A DNA stretch of 64,000 nucleotides from Streptomyces sp. V4I2 (GCF_030817655.1 NZ_JAUSZM010000003.1:3100001-3164000), one strand, 5' to 3'. Shown: positions 1-7,895, counted from the stretch's first letter. Notes: generated by a model from the sequence alone, not told the origin. Numbers and translations: made by a program.

Positions 1-843
1 GGTGCCGACGAGTTCGTCGAGCCGGTCCAGTCCGGGCGCGGGTTCGGTCGGGGCCTCCGGGTCGCCGGACTGTCTGAGCAGCCCGACGGTGGCGCGCAGC
101 TCGTTCAGCGCCGAGCGGCTGGCCTCCCGTACGTGGGCCAGGGCCTCCTTGGCCTGGTCGGGCCGCTTGTCCATGACATGGGCGGCGACTCCGGCCTGGA
201 CGTTGACCAGGGCGATGTGGTGGGCGACCACGTCGTGCAGGTCGCGGGCAATGCGCAGCCGTTCCTCCGCGACCCGGCGGCGGGCCTCCTCCTCGCGGGT
301 GCGCTCGGCCCGTTCGGCGCGCTCCCTTATGGCGTGGACGAAGGCGCGGCGGCTGCGGACGGCGTCGCCCGCGGTGGCGCCGATGCCGGTCCAGGCGAAG
401 ATCGCCAGGTTCTCCTGGGCGTACCACGGAAGCGGCCCGGCGAGCATGGAGGCGCCGGTGAGGACGGTCATGGTGAGCAGGCCGACGCGCCAGGTGGTGG
501 GGCGGTCGGTGGTGGAGGCGACGGTGTAGAGCGCGATGACCGCGGACATGGCGACGGGGGCACGGGGGTCGCCGGTGACGGCCTCCACGAGGGCGAAGCC
601 GCCGGTGAGGGCGAGGACCGTCATCGGGGCGCGGCGGCGGAACACGAGGGTGACGGCGGCGAGCACGATGAGGACGAGGCTGAGCGGGTCGGGGGTGCGC
701 AGGATCCAGCTGACGTCGTGTTTGCTGCGCGGGTCGACGAACGAGCCGGCCACCATGCAGGCGAGCACGCCGGCCGCGAGGGCCGCGTCCAGCGTCATGG
801 GGTGCGCTTTGAGATGACGCCGGGCTCGCTCGAGGGTGCTCAC
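1..843 (-). CDS. NarL/DesK-type sensor histidine kinase, partial at window edge
   Basis: Membrane sensor kinase of the HisKA_3 class; it autophosphorylates on His and passes phosphate to a NarL/LuxR-type response regulator. The C-terminal ATPase domain lies beyond the left edge. Read from GTG at 843 there are several hydrophobic segments in the first ~110 residues, then an H-box EERLRIARDLHDVVAHH with the phosphoacceptor His at residue 203, followed by a dimerisation helix ending near position 1. It lies 66 bp behind pspAA on the same strand, so it is probably read from the psp promoter. No good ribosome site precedes the GTG; ATG at 798 is the alternative start. Confidence 0.85.
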   Translation of the reverse strand, partial: MSTLERARRHLKAHPMTLDAALAAGVLACMVAGSFVDPRSKHDVSWILRTPDPLSLVLIVLAAVTLVFRRRAPMTVLALTGGFALVEAVTGDPRAPVAMSAVIALYTVASTTDRPTTWRVGLLTMTVLTGASMLAGPLPWYAQENLAIFAWTGIGATAGDAVRSRRAFVHAIRERAERAERTREEEARRRVAEERLRIARDLHDVVAHHIALVNVQAGVAAHVMDKRPDQAKEALAHVREASRSALNELRATVGLLRQSGDPEAPTEPAPGLDRLDELVGT

Positions 844-909
844 GTCTGCCAACGGTACGGGGGCTCCGCGGGCGGCGGAACGGGGGCTACCTGTACGTTC
901 CCCCTCACC

Positions 910-1188
910 TCAGCCCGGGATCAGGCCGTCGTCGCTCAGCAGTTCCCGTACCTCCTCCAGCGTCGCGTCCGGCGACGGCAGGATCAGTTCGGACGGTTCC
1001 AGGGAGTCGTCGGGCAGGGGGTCGCCCAGTTCCCGCACCTTGGCCAGCAGGGCCTGCAAGGTGCGGCGGAATCCGGGGCCGTCGCCGTTCTCCATCTCCC
1101 TGAGGAGTTCGTCGTCCAGCTTGTTCAGCTCGGTGAGGTGGCTGTCGGCCAGCCTCACCTGCCCCTCCCCCATGATCCGTACGATCAT
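910..1188 (-). CDS. PspA-associated protein PspAA
   Basis: A 92-residue cytoplasmic protein of the PspAA family, found in actinobacteria and other phyla next to pspA and thought to modulate the PspA membrane-repair response. It starts MIVRIMGEGQVRL, the beta-rich opening of the family, followed by a helical middle (LNKLDDELLREMENG) and an acidic tail. It sits 32 bp downstream of pspA, so the two are surely co-transcribed, with a sensor kinase gene next. The call rests on the adjacency to pspA together with the N-terminal pattern. Confidence 0.8.
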   Translation of the reverse strand: MIVRIMGEGQVRLADSHLTELNKLDDELLREMENGDGPGFRRTLQALLAKVRELGDPLPDDSLEPSELILPSPDATLEEVRELLSDDGLIPG

Positions 1189-1220
1189 GTCGCCCTCCTA
1201 GGCGTGGGCCCCGGCCCGCG

Positions 1221-2015
1221 TTACTGCTTGTCGAAGCGCGGGGTGTCCTGCGGCTGCTGCTGGGACTGCTGCTGGCTCGTGCCGCCTTCGATGGCCTGCT
1301 GGGACGAGGTGCCCCCAGCCAGCTCCGCCTTCATGCGCTGCAGCTCCAGCTCTACATCCGTACCACCGGAGAGGCGGTCCAGCTCGGCCTGGATGTCGTC
1401 CTTGTGCATGCCGGACTGGTCGTCCAGGGCGCCGGAGGCGAGCAGTTCGTCGATGGCTCCGGCCCGCGCCTGGAGCTGGGCCGTCTTGTCCTCGGCACGC
1501 TGTATCGCCAGGCCGACGTCGCCCATCTCCTCGGAGATGCCGGAGAACGCCTCGCCGATGCGGGTCTGCGCCTGGGCCGCGGTGTACGTGGCCTTGATCG
1601 TCTCCTTCTTGGTGCGGAAGGCGTCGACCTTGGCCTGGAGCCGCTGGGCCGCGAGGGTGAGCTTCTCCTCCTCGCCCTGGAGGGTCGAGTGCTGCGTCTC
1701 GAGGTCCGTCACCTGCTGCTGGAGTGCGGCGCGGCGGGAGAGCGCCTCGCGGGCCAGGTCCTCACGACCCAGCGCGAGCGCCTTGCGGCCCTGGTCCTCC
1801 AGCTTGGACGACTGGGACTGCAGCTGGTTCAGCTGGAGTTCCAGGCGCTTGCGGGACGTGGCCACGTCGGCCACGCCTCGGCGCACCTTCTGCAGCAGTT
1901 CCAGCTGCTTCTGGTACGAGTAATCGAGGGTTTCGCGCGGGTCCTCGGCCCGGTCAAGGGCCTTGTTCGCCTTCGCGCGGAAGATCATCCCCATACGCTT
2001 CATGACACCGCTCAT
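1221..2015 (-). CDS. pspA: PspA/IM30 family envelope-stress protein
   Basis: Phage-shock protein A: a peripheral inner-membrane protein that oligomerises as an ESCRT-III-like scaffold to stabilise damaged membrane. At 264 residues it has the usual length. It begins MSGVMKRMGMIFRAKANKAL, the amphipathic membrane-binding helix, then carries long heptad coiled coils (about residues 30-190) and a Gln-rich C-terminal tail. An open frame extends upstream to 2093, but the ATG at 2015 has an AGAAGGGGG ribosome site and begins exactly at the conserved N terminus. It is first in the operon with pspAA and the kinase. A gene for the related helper PspAB is in the same window near 49 kb. Confidence 0.93.
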   Translation of the reverse strand: MSGVMKRMGMIFRAKANKALDRAEDPRETLDYSYQKQLELLQKVRRGVADVATSRKRLELQLNQLQSQSSKLEDQGRKALALGREDLAREALSRRAALQQQVTDLETQHSTLQGEEEKLTLAAQRLQAKVDAFRTKKETIKATYTAAQAQTRIGEAFSGISEEMGDVGLAIQRAEDKTAQLQARAGAIDELLASGALDDQSGMHKDDIQAELDRLSGGTDVELELQRMKAELAGGTSSQQAIEGGTSQQQSQQQPQDTPRFDKQ

Positions 2016-2259
2016 GGGCTTCGCGCGCCCCCTTCTGACGGACTTCCAGCTCCAGCTCTGCAACAGAACCCACAGTACGGGCCCTGCATCCATTACCGCA
2101 CTGTTCGGGGACGGATGCGCTCATCCCCAAGGACGACTGGCCAAGGCCCTGCTCCGGCGTAAGGAGTAGGTGACCATCAGGGTCCCTCTTCCCCACTACA
2201 GACGACCGGTGTTGCCGGATCGTTCCCCACCGGGCTGGGGTCCATGCCCCCTGACCCCG

Positions 2260-2265
2260 TACCCT
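2260..2265 (+). promoter_or_regulatory. -10-like hexamer for leaderless DUF3043 mRNA
   Basis: TACCCT lies 8 nt before the GTG at 2274, with no Shine-Dalgarno between. This spacing puts transcription start at or next to the start codon. It is inferred from spacing only. Confidence 0.35.
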
Positions 2266-2273
2266 TGGGTTTT

Positions 2274-2873
2274 GTGTTCCGAAGCCGTGCCAAGGATGAG
2301 AAGGCCCCGGCCGCCGACAAGGCGCCGCTGACCGACTCCAAGCAGACCCGCGACCCGCAGGCCCCGAAGGGCAGGCCCACGCCCAAGCGCAGTGAGGCCC
2401 AGTCCCAGCGCCGCAGCGTCGCCCAAACGCCCACGTCGCGCAAGGAGGCCTCCAAGCGTCAGCGCGACGAGCGTCGCGCGCAGCTGGAGAAGCAGCGCCA
2501 GGCGCTCGCCGGCGGTGACGAGCGGTACCTGCCCGCGCGTGACAAGGGCCCGGTGCGCAAGTTCGCGCGCGACACCATCGACTCGCGGTTCAACATCGCC
2601 GAGTTCTTCCTGCCGATGGCCGTGGTCATCCTCGTGCTGAGCATGGTGCAGGTCGGTGCGCTGCAGAGCATCGCGCTGCTGCTGTGGCTGGTCGTGATCG
2701 TGCTGATCGTGCTCGACTCGGCCCTCAGCGGCTTCCGTCTGAAGAAGCGGCTGGCCGAGCGCTTCCCGGACCAGAACCGGCGCGGCGCTGTGGCCTACGC
2801 GCTGATGCGCTCCCTCCAGATGCGTCGGCTCCGGCTGCCGAAGCCGCAGGTCAAGCGCGGAGAGCGGCCCTGA
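2274..2873 (+). CDS. DUF3043 domain membrane protein
   Basis: A 199-residue protein with a long basic, Lys/Arg/Gln-rich cytoplasmic N terminus (about residues 1-90), two adjacent hydrophobic membrane segments (about 110-155, FFLPMAVVILVLSMVQV and an IALLLWLVVIVLIVL stretch), and a basic C-terminal tail. This is the layout of the actinobacterial DUF3043 family, whose function is unknown. An upstream ATG at 2244 is in frame, but GTG at 2274 matches the expected FRSRAKDE opening and is preceded by a -10-like TACCCT, so a leaderless start there is preferred. It is divergent from pspA and runs directly into the methyltransferase gene. Confidence 0.8.
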   Translation: MFRSRAKDEKAPAADKAPLTDSKQTRDPQAPKGRPTPKRSEAQSQRRSVAQTPTSRKEASKRQRDERRAQLEKQRQALAGGDERYLPARDKGPVRKFARDTIDSRFNIAEFFLPMAVVILVLSMVQVGALQSIALLLWLVVIVLIVLDSALSGFRLKKRLAERFPDQNRRGAVAYALMRSLQMRRLRLPKPQVKRGERP

Positions 2874-3658
2874 GCACTACGCCGTTCACCGGGGGCGCGG
2901 CGGATGCCTGGCTGAGCAAGCTGGGCGGGCTGCGGGACGTCGTACGACAGGAGCTGGTGGCCCGGCAGCTCGACGAGCAGATAGTCGGGCGGTTCCCGGT
3001 GGGACAGCGACTGCGGGTGCTCGACGTGGGGATGGGCCAGGGCACGCAGGCGTTGCGGCTGGCCCGGGCCGGGCATCAGGTCACCGGCGTCGAGCAGGAC
3101 CCGAAGATGATCTCCGCCGTGCGGGAGGCCCTCGCCGCCGAGCCCGAGGGGATCCGGGAGCGGGTGCGGATCGTCCAGAGCGACGGCCGGGACACCGGAG
3201 TGCACTTCCTGCCGGGCAGTTTCGACGTCGTGCTGTGTCATGGCGTGCTCATGTACGTCGAGGAGCCTGATCCGCTGCTGGCGGGGCTGGCCCGGATGCT
3301 CGCCCAGGGCGGGCTGCTGTCGCTGGTCGTGCGCAACGCGGACGCGCTGGCCATGCGGCCGGGGCTGTCGGGCGACTGGGCCGGGGCACTGACCGCCTTC
3401 GACACCACCGCCTACACGAACCGGCTCGGCCTCGACGTACGCGCCGACCGCCTGGCGACGCTGACCGCGACCCTCGCGGGCATCGGTGCGCCGCTCGCCG
3501 CCTGGTACGGCGTGCGGGTCTTCACGGACACCGCGGTGGACGACGCCGACATCCCGGCCGACGTCGAGACGCTGCTGACGGTCGAGGAGCGGGCCGGGCG
3601 GACCGACCCGTATCGCGGAGTCGCGGCGCTGCTGCATCTGTGCGGGGTGCGGGGCTGA
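2870..3658 (+). CDS. SAM-dependent methyltransferase (CTG start proposed)
   Basis: A class I methyltransferase of 262 residues. The SAM-binding motif I reads LDVGMGQGTQ at residues 51-60, motif II acidic end VEQD follows ~20 residues later, and a post-motif FDVVLCHGVLMYV stretch marks the core fold. The substrate is unknown; CmoA/UbiE-like small-molecule or tRNA targets are possible. The open frame has no ATG or GTG between the DUF3043 gene and the fold. A CTG at 2870 overlaps that gene's TGA (CTGA) and has GGAGAG 5 nt upstream, which fits a rare CTG start with translational coupling. Confidence 0.72.
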   Translation: MSTTPFTGGAADAWLSKLGGLRDVVRQELVARQLDEQIVGRFPVGQRLRVLDVGMGQGTQALRLARAGHQVTGVEQDPKMISAVREALAAEPEGIRERVRIVQSDGRDTGVHFLPGSFDVVLCHGVLMYVEEPDPLLAGLARMLAQGGLLSLVVRNADALAMRPGLSGDWAGALTAFDTTAYTNRLGLDVRADRLATLTATLAGIGAPLAAWYGVRVFTDTAVDDADIPADVETLLTVEERAGRTDPYRGVAALLHLCGVRG

Positions 3659-3715
3659 GCCCGTTCCGGCGCGCAGCACAAGGCGGACATACACCCCCGG
3701 AGCGAGGCTCGGGGC

Positions 3716-4264
3716 ATGGACGCCTCTCGTACCCGTGCCCTGCGACTGGCCGCCCCCGTCGTGGTTCTCGCGTGCGGTCTCGCACTCGTCAGCGGGTGTT
3801 CCGACTCGGGGTCCTCGTCGAAGACGGAGAAGTCGACCACCCAGGTGGGCGGTGAACTGGGCTCGGGCGTGGTGTACGACGCCAAAAGCCAGACTCCTCG
3901 AAGGTCGAGGTCGGGCAGATCGTCCTCGCCATGGGCTCACCGCTCGGGCTGTCGTCCAGCGTGACGCAGGGCATCGCGTCGGCGACCGGACGGACCGTCA
4001 GCGAGGGCCGCACCGACGGCGGTACGGGCGCGACGATCGCCAACATGGTGCAGACGTCCGCGGCCATCAACCCGGGCAACAGCGGGGGCGCCCTCGTCAA
4101 CCTCGACGGTCAGGTCATCGGCATCCCGACGCCGGCCGCCCATCACGACCATCACCTCGCTGACCGAGGCCCTGGCGGCGCAGAAGCCGGGTGACAGGAC
4201 GTCGGTGACGTTCACCCGCGACGGCCGTACGAAGACCGTGGAGGTGACGCTGGGTGAGCAGTGA
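3716..4264 (+). pseudogene. Decayed HtrA/DegP-like trypsin-type serine protease
   Basis: Three pieces of one protease survive in two frames. From ATG 3716 a lipoprotein-like leader (ACGLALVSGC) runs to GSGVVYDAK in frame 2. At about 3886 it jumps to frame 1, continuing [19 protein letters not shown] and the catalytic Ser loop ([22 protein letters not shown]). At about 4136 it returns to frame 2 with a PDZ-domain end ([16 protein letters not shown]) to TGA at 4264. The segment that should hold the catalytic His and Asp and most of the PDZ domain is missing. Two internal deletions with frameshifts explain this. It cannot make an active protease. Confidence 0.8.
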
Positions 4265-4288
4265 GGGAGCCGGACAGTGACACGACGA

Positions 4289-4313
4289 GGGGCGGCCGGT
4301 GTCCGGCCGCCCC
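4289..4313. terminator. Bidirectional hairpin terminator
   Basis: A perfect 11-bp GC stem (GGGGCGGCCGG / CCGGCCGCCCC, 3-nt loop) between the converging protease pseudogene and the 70-residue gene; usable from both sides. Confidence 0.7.
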
Positions 4314-4319
4314 GGCCGG

Positions 4320-4532
4320 CTACGCCTCCTGGGCGTGCAGGCTCATCGGACCGTAGATCTTCGTCCCGTCCTCGAAGAGGTGCACCTGGTCCGCACCGCC
4401 TTCGAGCAGGTCCTTCCAGTACTCCCCGATCCAGGACTCGGCGTCCCCCTGCGTGGTGAACTCCTCCGGCACCACCGCGGGCTGAACCTCGGTGCCGTCG
4501 GACTTCTCGAACCGCCACGTCCATGCCGCCAT
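4320..4532 (-). CDS. Small conserved hypothetical protein, 70 aa
   Basis: A 70-residue soluble acidic protein starting MAAWTWRFEKSDG, with no signal peptide or membrane segment. It looks like a compact beta/alpha fold (WRFEK, then a helix ESWIGEYWKDLLEG, then two strands DQVHLFEDGTKIYG). I do not recognise a characterised family; similar short proteins are common in Streptomyces. The start is ATG 4532, with AGGGAGG 7 nt upstream, rather than the far upstream 4784 start of the long open frame. It is divergent from the CobU-type gene. Confidence 0.7.
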   Translation of the reverse strand: MAAWTWRFEKSDGTEVQPAVVPEEFTTQGDAESWIGEYWKDLLEGGADQVHLFEDGTKIYGPMSLHAQEA

Positions 4533-4562
4533 GTACGCCTCCCTGGTGTGAGCCCTTGCACA

Positions 4563-4592
4563 GCGGGAGCCGGATCTTGGTCCGGCTCCCGC
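4563..4592. other. 12-bp perfect hairpin in a divergent leader
   Basis: GCGGGAGCCGGA and TCCGGCTCCCGC flank a 6-nt loop, 31 nt upstream of the ATG at 4532 and between two divergent genes. A terminator-strength hairpin here would lie in the leader of the 70-residue gene; it could attenuate that gene or be a relic. Confidence 0.45.
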
Positions 4593-4723
4593 CCCGAGCC
4601 TATTCGTTCCGCTGGGCGGGCTGTTGAAGAACCTGCGGGTCGTCGTCACAGTGCGGGCCGTCCGGGGCCGGTCGCGGCCCCTTGGGAAGGTGTCCCAGAC
4701 GCGCGGTACCAACGGCGACCGGC

Positions 4724-4729
4724 GAGAAT
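4724..4729 (+). promoter_or_regulatory. -10-like hexamer for leaderless cobU mRNA
   Basis: GAGAAT ends 7 nt before GTG 4737, and no Shine-Dalgarno is visible. Position only; no clear -35. Confidence 0.35.
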
Positions 4730-4736
4730 CGGGGCT

Positions 4737-5939
4737 GTGGACGTTACTTTGCTCGGCACCGGCGGCCCCGCGGGGCTCCCTCACCCCGACTGCCCCTGTG
4801 CTTCCTGCGCGGCCGCGCTAGGCGCGGATGCCCGGGCGGCGACCTCGTTGCTCGTGGACGGGGCACTGATGCTCGATCTGACGCCGGGGGCGGCGTTCGC
4901 GGCGGCGCGGGCGGGACGTTCGCTGGGGGGCGTACGACAGGTGCTGTTGTCCCATCCGCACGACGGGCCGGCGGTCGAGGTGCCGGCCGGGCTGCCGCAG
5001 CCCGGGCGGGTACCGGATGGGCGGGAGTTGGCGCTGCTGACAGGGCATCGGGTGCGGGCGGTGGCGATGGACGCGCCGGGGACCGGGTACGCGGTGACCG
5101 GGCCGGACGGGCAGCGGCTGCTGTATCTGCCGCCCGGGGGTGCGCCCGCCGGGCTGGAGAACGGGTTCGCCGAGACGTACGACCTGGTGCTCGCCGATGT
5201 GGTGGCGCGGCCGGACGCGCTCGCCAAGCTGCGGGCGGTGCGGGCGATCGGGCCGACGACGGACGTCGTCGCCGTGCATCTCGACCACGAGGTGCCGCCG
5301 GGGGCCGAGGTGCGGCGGCGGCTCGCCGCGGCGGGGGCTCGGGCCGTGCCGGACGGCACGACTCTGGCCGTCGGCGCCTACGAGGACGTACCGGATGTGC
5401 CGCGGCGGACGCTGGTGCTGGGCGGGGCGCGGTCCGGGAAGTCGGTGGAGGCCGAGCGGCGCCTTGAGGCGTTCCCCGACGTGCTGTACGTGGCGACCGG
5501 CGGCGCCCGCAACGGGGACGGCGAGTGGGCCGCGCGGGTGAGCGCGCACCGGGAGCGGCGGCCGGGGTCGTGGCGTACGGCCGAGACCTGCGACCTGGTG
5601 CCGCTGCTGAAGGACGACGGGCCGCCGCTGCTCATCGACTGTCTGTCCCTGTGGCTGACGGACGCGATGGACGCGGTCGGGGCGTGGGACGACGCGGAGT
5701 GGGCCGACGGCGGCGAGCGGGCGCTGCGGGCACGGGTGCGGGACCTGACGGAGGCGGTGCGGGCCACGCGGCGGACCGTCGTCGCCGTGTCGAACGAGGT
5801 GGGGTCGGGGATCGTCCCGGCCACGGCGTCCGGACGGCGCTACCGGGACGAACTCGGGCGGCTCAACGCGGCGTTCGCGGCCGAATGCGAGCAGGTGCTG
5901 CTGGTGGTGGCGGGGCAGGCGCTGGTGCTACGGGGCTGA
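4737..5939 (+). CDS. cobU: PhnP-like MBL-fold / CobU adenosylcobinamide kinase-guanylyltransferase fusion
   Basis: A 400-residue two-domain protein. The C-terminal half is CobU, which phosphorylates adenosylcobinamide and transfers GMP to give AdoCbi-GDP for the cobalamin nucleotide loop: P-loop GGARSGKS at residues 229-236, the RHRxxR-like guanylyl region (ARVSAHRERRP), and the late VSNEVGSGIVP motif. The N-terminal ~200 residues resemble PhnP-type metallo-beta-lactamase folds (LLGTGGPAGLPHPDCPCASC), but the metal site is degenerate: SHPHDG replaces HxHxDH. That domain is probably structural or regulatory. The gene acts with cobT and cobS nearby. The frame is open upstream, but GTG 4737 begins exactly at the fold. 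Confidence 0.88.
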   Translation: MDVTLLGTGGPAGLPHPDCPCASCAAALGADARAATSLLVDGALMLDLTPGAAFAAARAGRSLGGVRQVLLSHPHDGPAVEVPAGLPQPGRVPDGRELALLTGHRVRAVAMDAPGTGYAVTGPDGQRLLYLPPGGAPAGLENGFAETYDLVLADVVARPDALAKLRAVRAIGPTTDVVAVHLDHEVPPGAEVRRRLAAAGARAVPDGTTLAVGAYEDVPDVPRRTLVLGGARSGKSVEAERRLEAFPDVLYVATGGARNGDGEWAARVSAHRERRPGSWRTAETCDLVPLLKDDGPPLLIDCLSLWLTDAMDAVGAWDDAEWADGGERALRARVRDLTEAVRATRRTVVAVSNEVGSGIVPATASGRRYRDELGRLNAAFAAECEQVLLVVAGQALVLRG

Positions 5940-6647
5940 CGCCTCCCGGCGGGCGATCACCCGGTAGGTGTTCGAGCAGCGGGTCAGTACGAGCAGCGGG
6001 CCCAGGGCCTGCTCCACCGCCTTGGCCGCGGCGAGCAGCGGGATCTTCGCCCAGGTGGGCAGGGACTTGGGCAGGACCAGGAACAGGGCGCCCGGCAGGT
6101 CCCGGGGGATGTGTGCGGCCCGGCGGTCCGCGGTGACGATCGCGCAGCCCTGGGACTCCAGTTCCGCGCGCAGCTCGGCCAGCGGCAGCAGGTGGAGCCG
6201 GCGGTGGCGCGGCAGCCAGCGGCTGCCGAGGAGCGTGGCGAACGCGCTCTGCGGGTCGGGGAGTTCGAGCAGGAGGTGGCCGCCCGGGCGGAGTACGGCC
6301 AGGGCGGCCCGGAGTTCGGCGCGCGGGTCCGGGGTGCGCGGCAGGTGGTGGATCATGCTGACCACGTCGTAGCGGGCGCGCAGGCGGGCGGTGATCTGCG
6401 GGTCGGTCAGCCGGCCCAGGTGGGCCTCCTCGACGCGTTCGGCGCGGCGGGCCCACTCGACACGGGGGGTGGGGTCGAGGCCGTCCAAGGACGTGTACGG
6501 GAACACCTGCCGGGCCGCCTCGGGGAAGCGGGCGTCGCCCGTGCCCACGTCCAGCCAGCTCTCCGGTTCGGGGAACGGCAGTATCGCGCGGGCGACGGAG
6601 CGCAGACGCCGGGCCAGAGGTGCGGAGGATGCGGAGGATGCGGACAT
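5928..6647 (-). CDS. Class I SAM-dependent methyltransferase
   Basis: A 239-residue methyltransferase. The SAM-binding loop is WLDVGTGDARF (about residues 30-41), the acidic motif II LDGLDPTPR follows, and YDVVSMIHHLPR and LRPGGHLLLELPDP form motifs IV and post-I. The layout resembles ubiquinone/quinone or glycolipid methyltransferases, but no substrate can be named. The start is ATG 6647 with CGGGAG upstream. It converges on cobU, the last 12 nt overlapping that gene's stop. It is divergent from cobT and shares a 139-bp promoter region with it. Confidence 0.8.
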   Translation of the reverse strand: MSASSASSAPLARRLRSVARAILPFPEPESWLDVGTGDARFPEAARQVFPYTSLDGLDPTPRVEWARRAERVEEAHLGRLTDPQITARLRARYDVVSMIHHLPRTPDPRAELRAALAVLRPGGHLLLELPDPQSAFATLLGSRWLPRHRRLHLLPLAELRAELESQGCAIVTADRRAAHIPRDLPGALFLVLPKSLPTWAKIPLLAAAKAVEQALGPLLVLTRCSNTYRVIARREASAP

Positions 6648-6772
6648 GGGCGGCTCCCGGGGGCGTACGACATTCCGCTGCAAACCGGAACGTATGGGAT
6701 GGCGATCTTGAGCGCAACGACGTCGCACGCTCGTCGTGGCGATGTGGCGCCGCCGTGTTCGATCAGGGCCGG

Positions 6773-6778
6773 TACTGT
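6773..6778 (+). promoter_or_regulatory. -10-like hexamer for leaderless cobT mRNA
   Basis: TACTGT ends 7 nt before ATG 6786, with no Shine-Dalgarno between, which is the geometry of a leaderless transcript. Confidence 0.4.
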
Positions 6779-6785
6779 TCGGCGA

Positions 6786-7895
6786 ATGAGCTCGCTTAAT
6801 CTCGACGACTTCACCGATCTGATCGAGCGCCCGGACGGCGGGATGCGCCGTGACGCCGAGGCACGCCGGGAGCGTCAGATCGTGCCGCCCGGAGCGCTGG
6901 GACGGCTGGACGAACTGGGTGAGTGGCTGGCCGCGGCGCAGTCGGCCGTGCCGGTGCGGCCGATCGAACGGCCGAAGGTCGTGCTGTTCGCCGGTGACCA
7001 CGGCATCGCCGAACTGGGCGTTTCGGGGCGGCCCGCGGGCAGCGCCGCCGAGTTGGTGCGCGAGGTCATGGAGGGCGGCCGGCCGGCGTCGGTGCTCGCC
7101 CGGCGGCTCGGCGTGCCGGTGCGGCTGGTCGACATGTCGCTGGACTGCGATCCCGAGACGCTGCCGGCCGAGGTCGCGGGGCACCGGGTGCGGCGCGGCA
7201 GCGGGCGTATCGACATCGAGGACGCGCTCACGCCGGAGGAGGCGGAGGCCGCCTTCCGGGCCGGGGTCGCCGTGGCCGACGAGGAGGCCGACTCCGGTAC
7301 GGATCTGGTGGTGCTCGGCGATGTGAGCGTGGGCGGGACCACGGCGGCGGGCACGCTGATCGCCGCGCTGTGCGGGACCGACGCGTCCGTCGTGACCGGG
7401 CGGGGCGGGCAGGCGATCGACGACCTGGCGTGGATGCGCAAGTGCGCGGCGATCCGGGACGCGCTGCGGCGGGCCCGGCCGGTGCTCGGGGACCAGTTGC
7501 AGCTGCTGGCGACGGTGGGCGGGGCCGACCTCGCCGCGCTGACCGGGTTCCTGTTGCAGAGTGCGGTGCGGAAGATGCCGGTGATCCTGGACGGCGTCGT
7601 GGTGGCCGCCTGTGCGCTGGTGGGGCAGCGGATCGCGTTCCGGGCGCCGGACTGGTGGCTGGCCGGACAGAACAGCGGGGAGCCGGGCCAGGCCAAGGCG
7701 CTGGACCGGATGGCGCTGGAGCCGCTGCTCGACCACGGGGTGACGGTCGGGGAAGGCGCGGGGGCGTTGCTGGCGCTGCCGCTGGTCCAGGCCGCGGCGG
7801 CACTGGCCGCCGAACTCCCCGAGAAACCGGAGGTTTCCGAGAAGCCGGAGGTTTCCGAGAAGCCGACGGACGCCGAGGTTTCCGAGAAGGAGTAA
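6786..7895 (+). CDS. cobT: Nicotinate-nucleotide-dimethylbenzimidazole phosphoribosyltransferase CobT
   Basis: Makes alpha-ribazole phosphate from nicotinate mononucleotide and dimethylbenzimidazole, the lower-ligand branch of cobalamin assembly. The 369 residues carry the family landmarks: the PPGALGRLDELGEWLA opening, FAGDHGIAE at about residue 62, GDVSVGGTTAA in the middle, and the catalytic Glu in VGEGAGA at residue 323. The C terminus is extended by a Glu/Lys/Pro/Val/Ser repeat (EVSEKP units) not found in typical CobT, which looks like slippage growth of a tail. A -10-like TACTGT 7 nt before the ATG suggests a leaderless message. No cobalamin riboswitch is visible upstream. Confidence 0.93.
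   Translation: MSSLNLDDFTDLIERPDGGMRRDAEARRERQIVPPGALGRLDELGEWLAAAQSAVPVRPIERPKVVLFAGDHGIAELGVSGRPAGSAAELVREVMEGGRPASVLARRLGVPVRLVDMSLDCDPETLPAEVAGHRVRRGSGRIDIEDALTPEEAEAAFRAGVAVADEEADSGTDLVVLGDVSVGGTTAAGTLIAALCGTDASVVTGRGGQAIDDLAWMRKCAAIRDALRRARPVLGDQLQLLATVGGADLAALTGFLLQSAVRKMPVILDGVVVAACALVGQRIAFRAPDWWLAGQNSGEPGQAKALDRMALEPLLDHGVTVGEGAGALLALPLVQAAAALAAELPEKPEVSEKPEVSEKPTDAEVSEKE
7830..7889 (+). repeat. 18-bp coding repeats in the 3' end of cobT
   Basis: GAGGTTTCCGAGAAGCCG is repeated in tandem at 7830 and 7848, with a third 15-bp partial copy at 7875 after a 9-bp spacer; each unit encodes EVSEKP. It extends the protein tail. Confidence 0.85.

Noticed and set aside
133..1923. Long plus-strand open frame over the psp operon (596 codons)
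   Set aside because: Antisense to pspA, pspAA and the kinase, with low-complexity Ala/Gly/Arg/Val composition; a GC-bias shadow.
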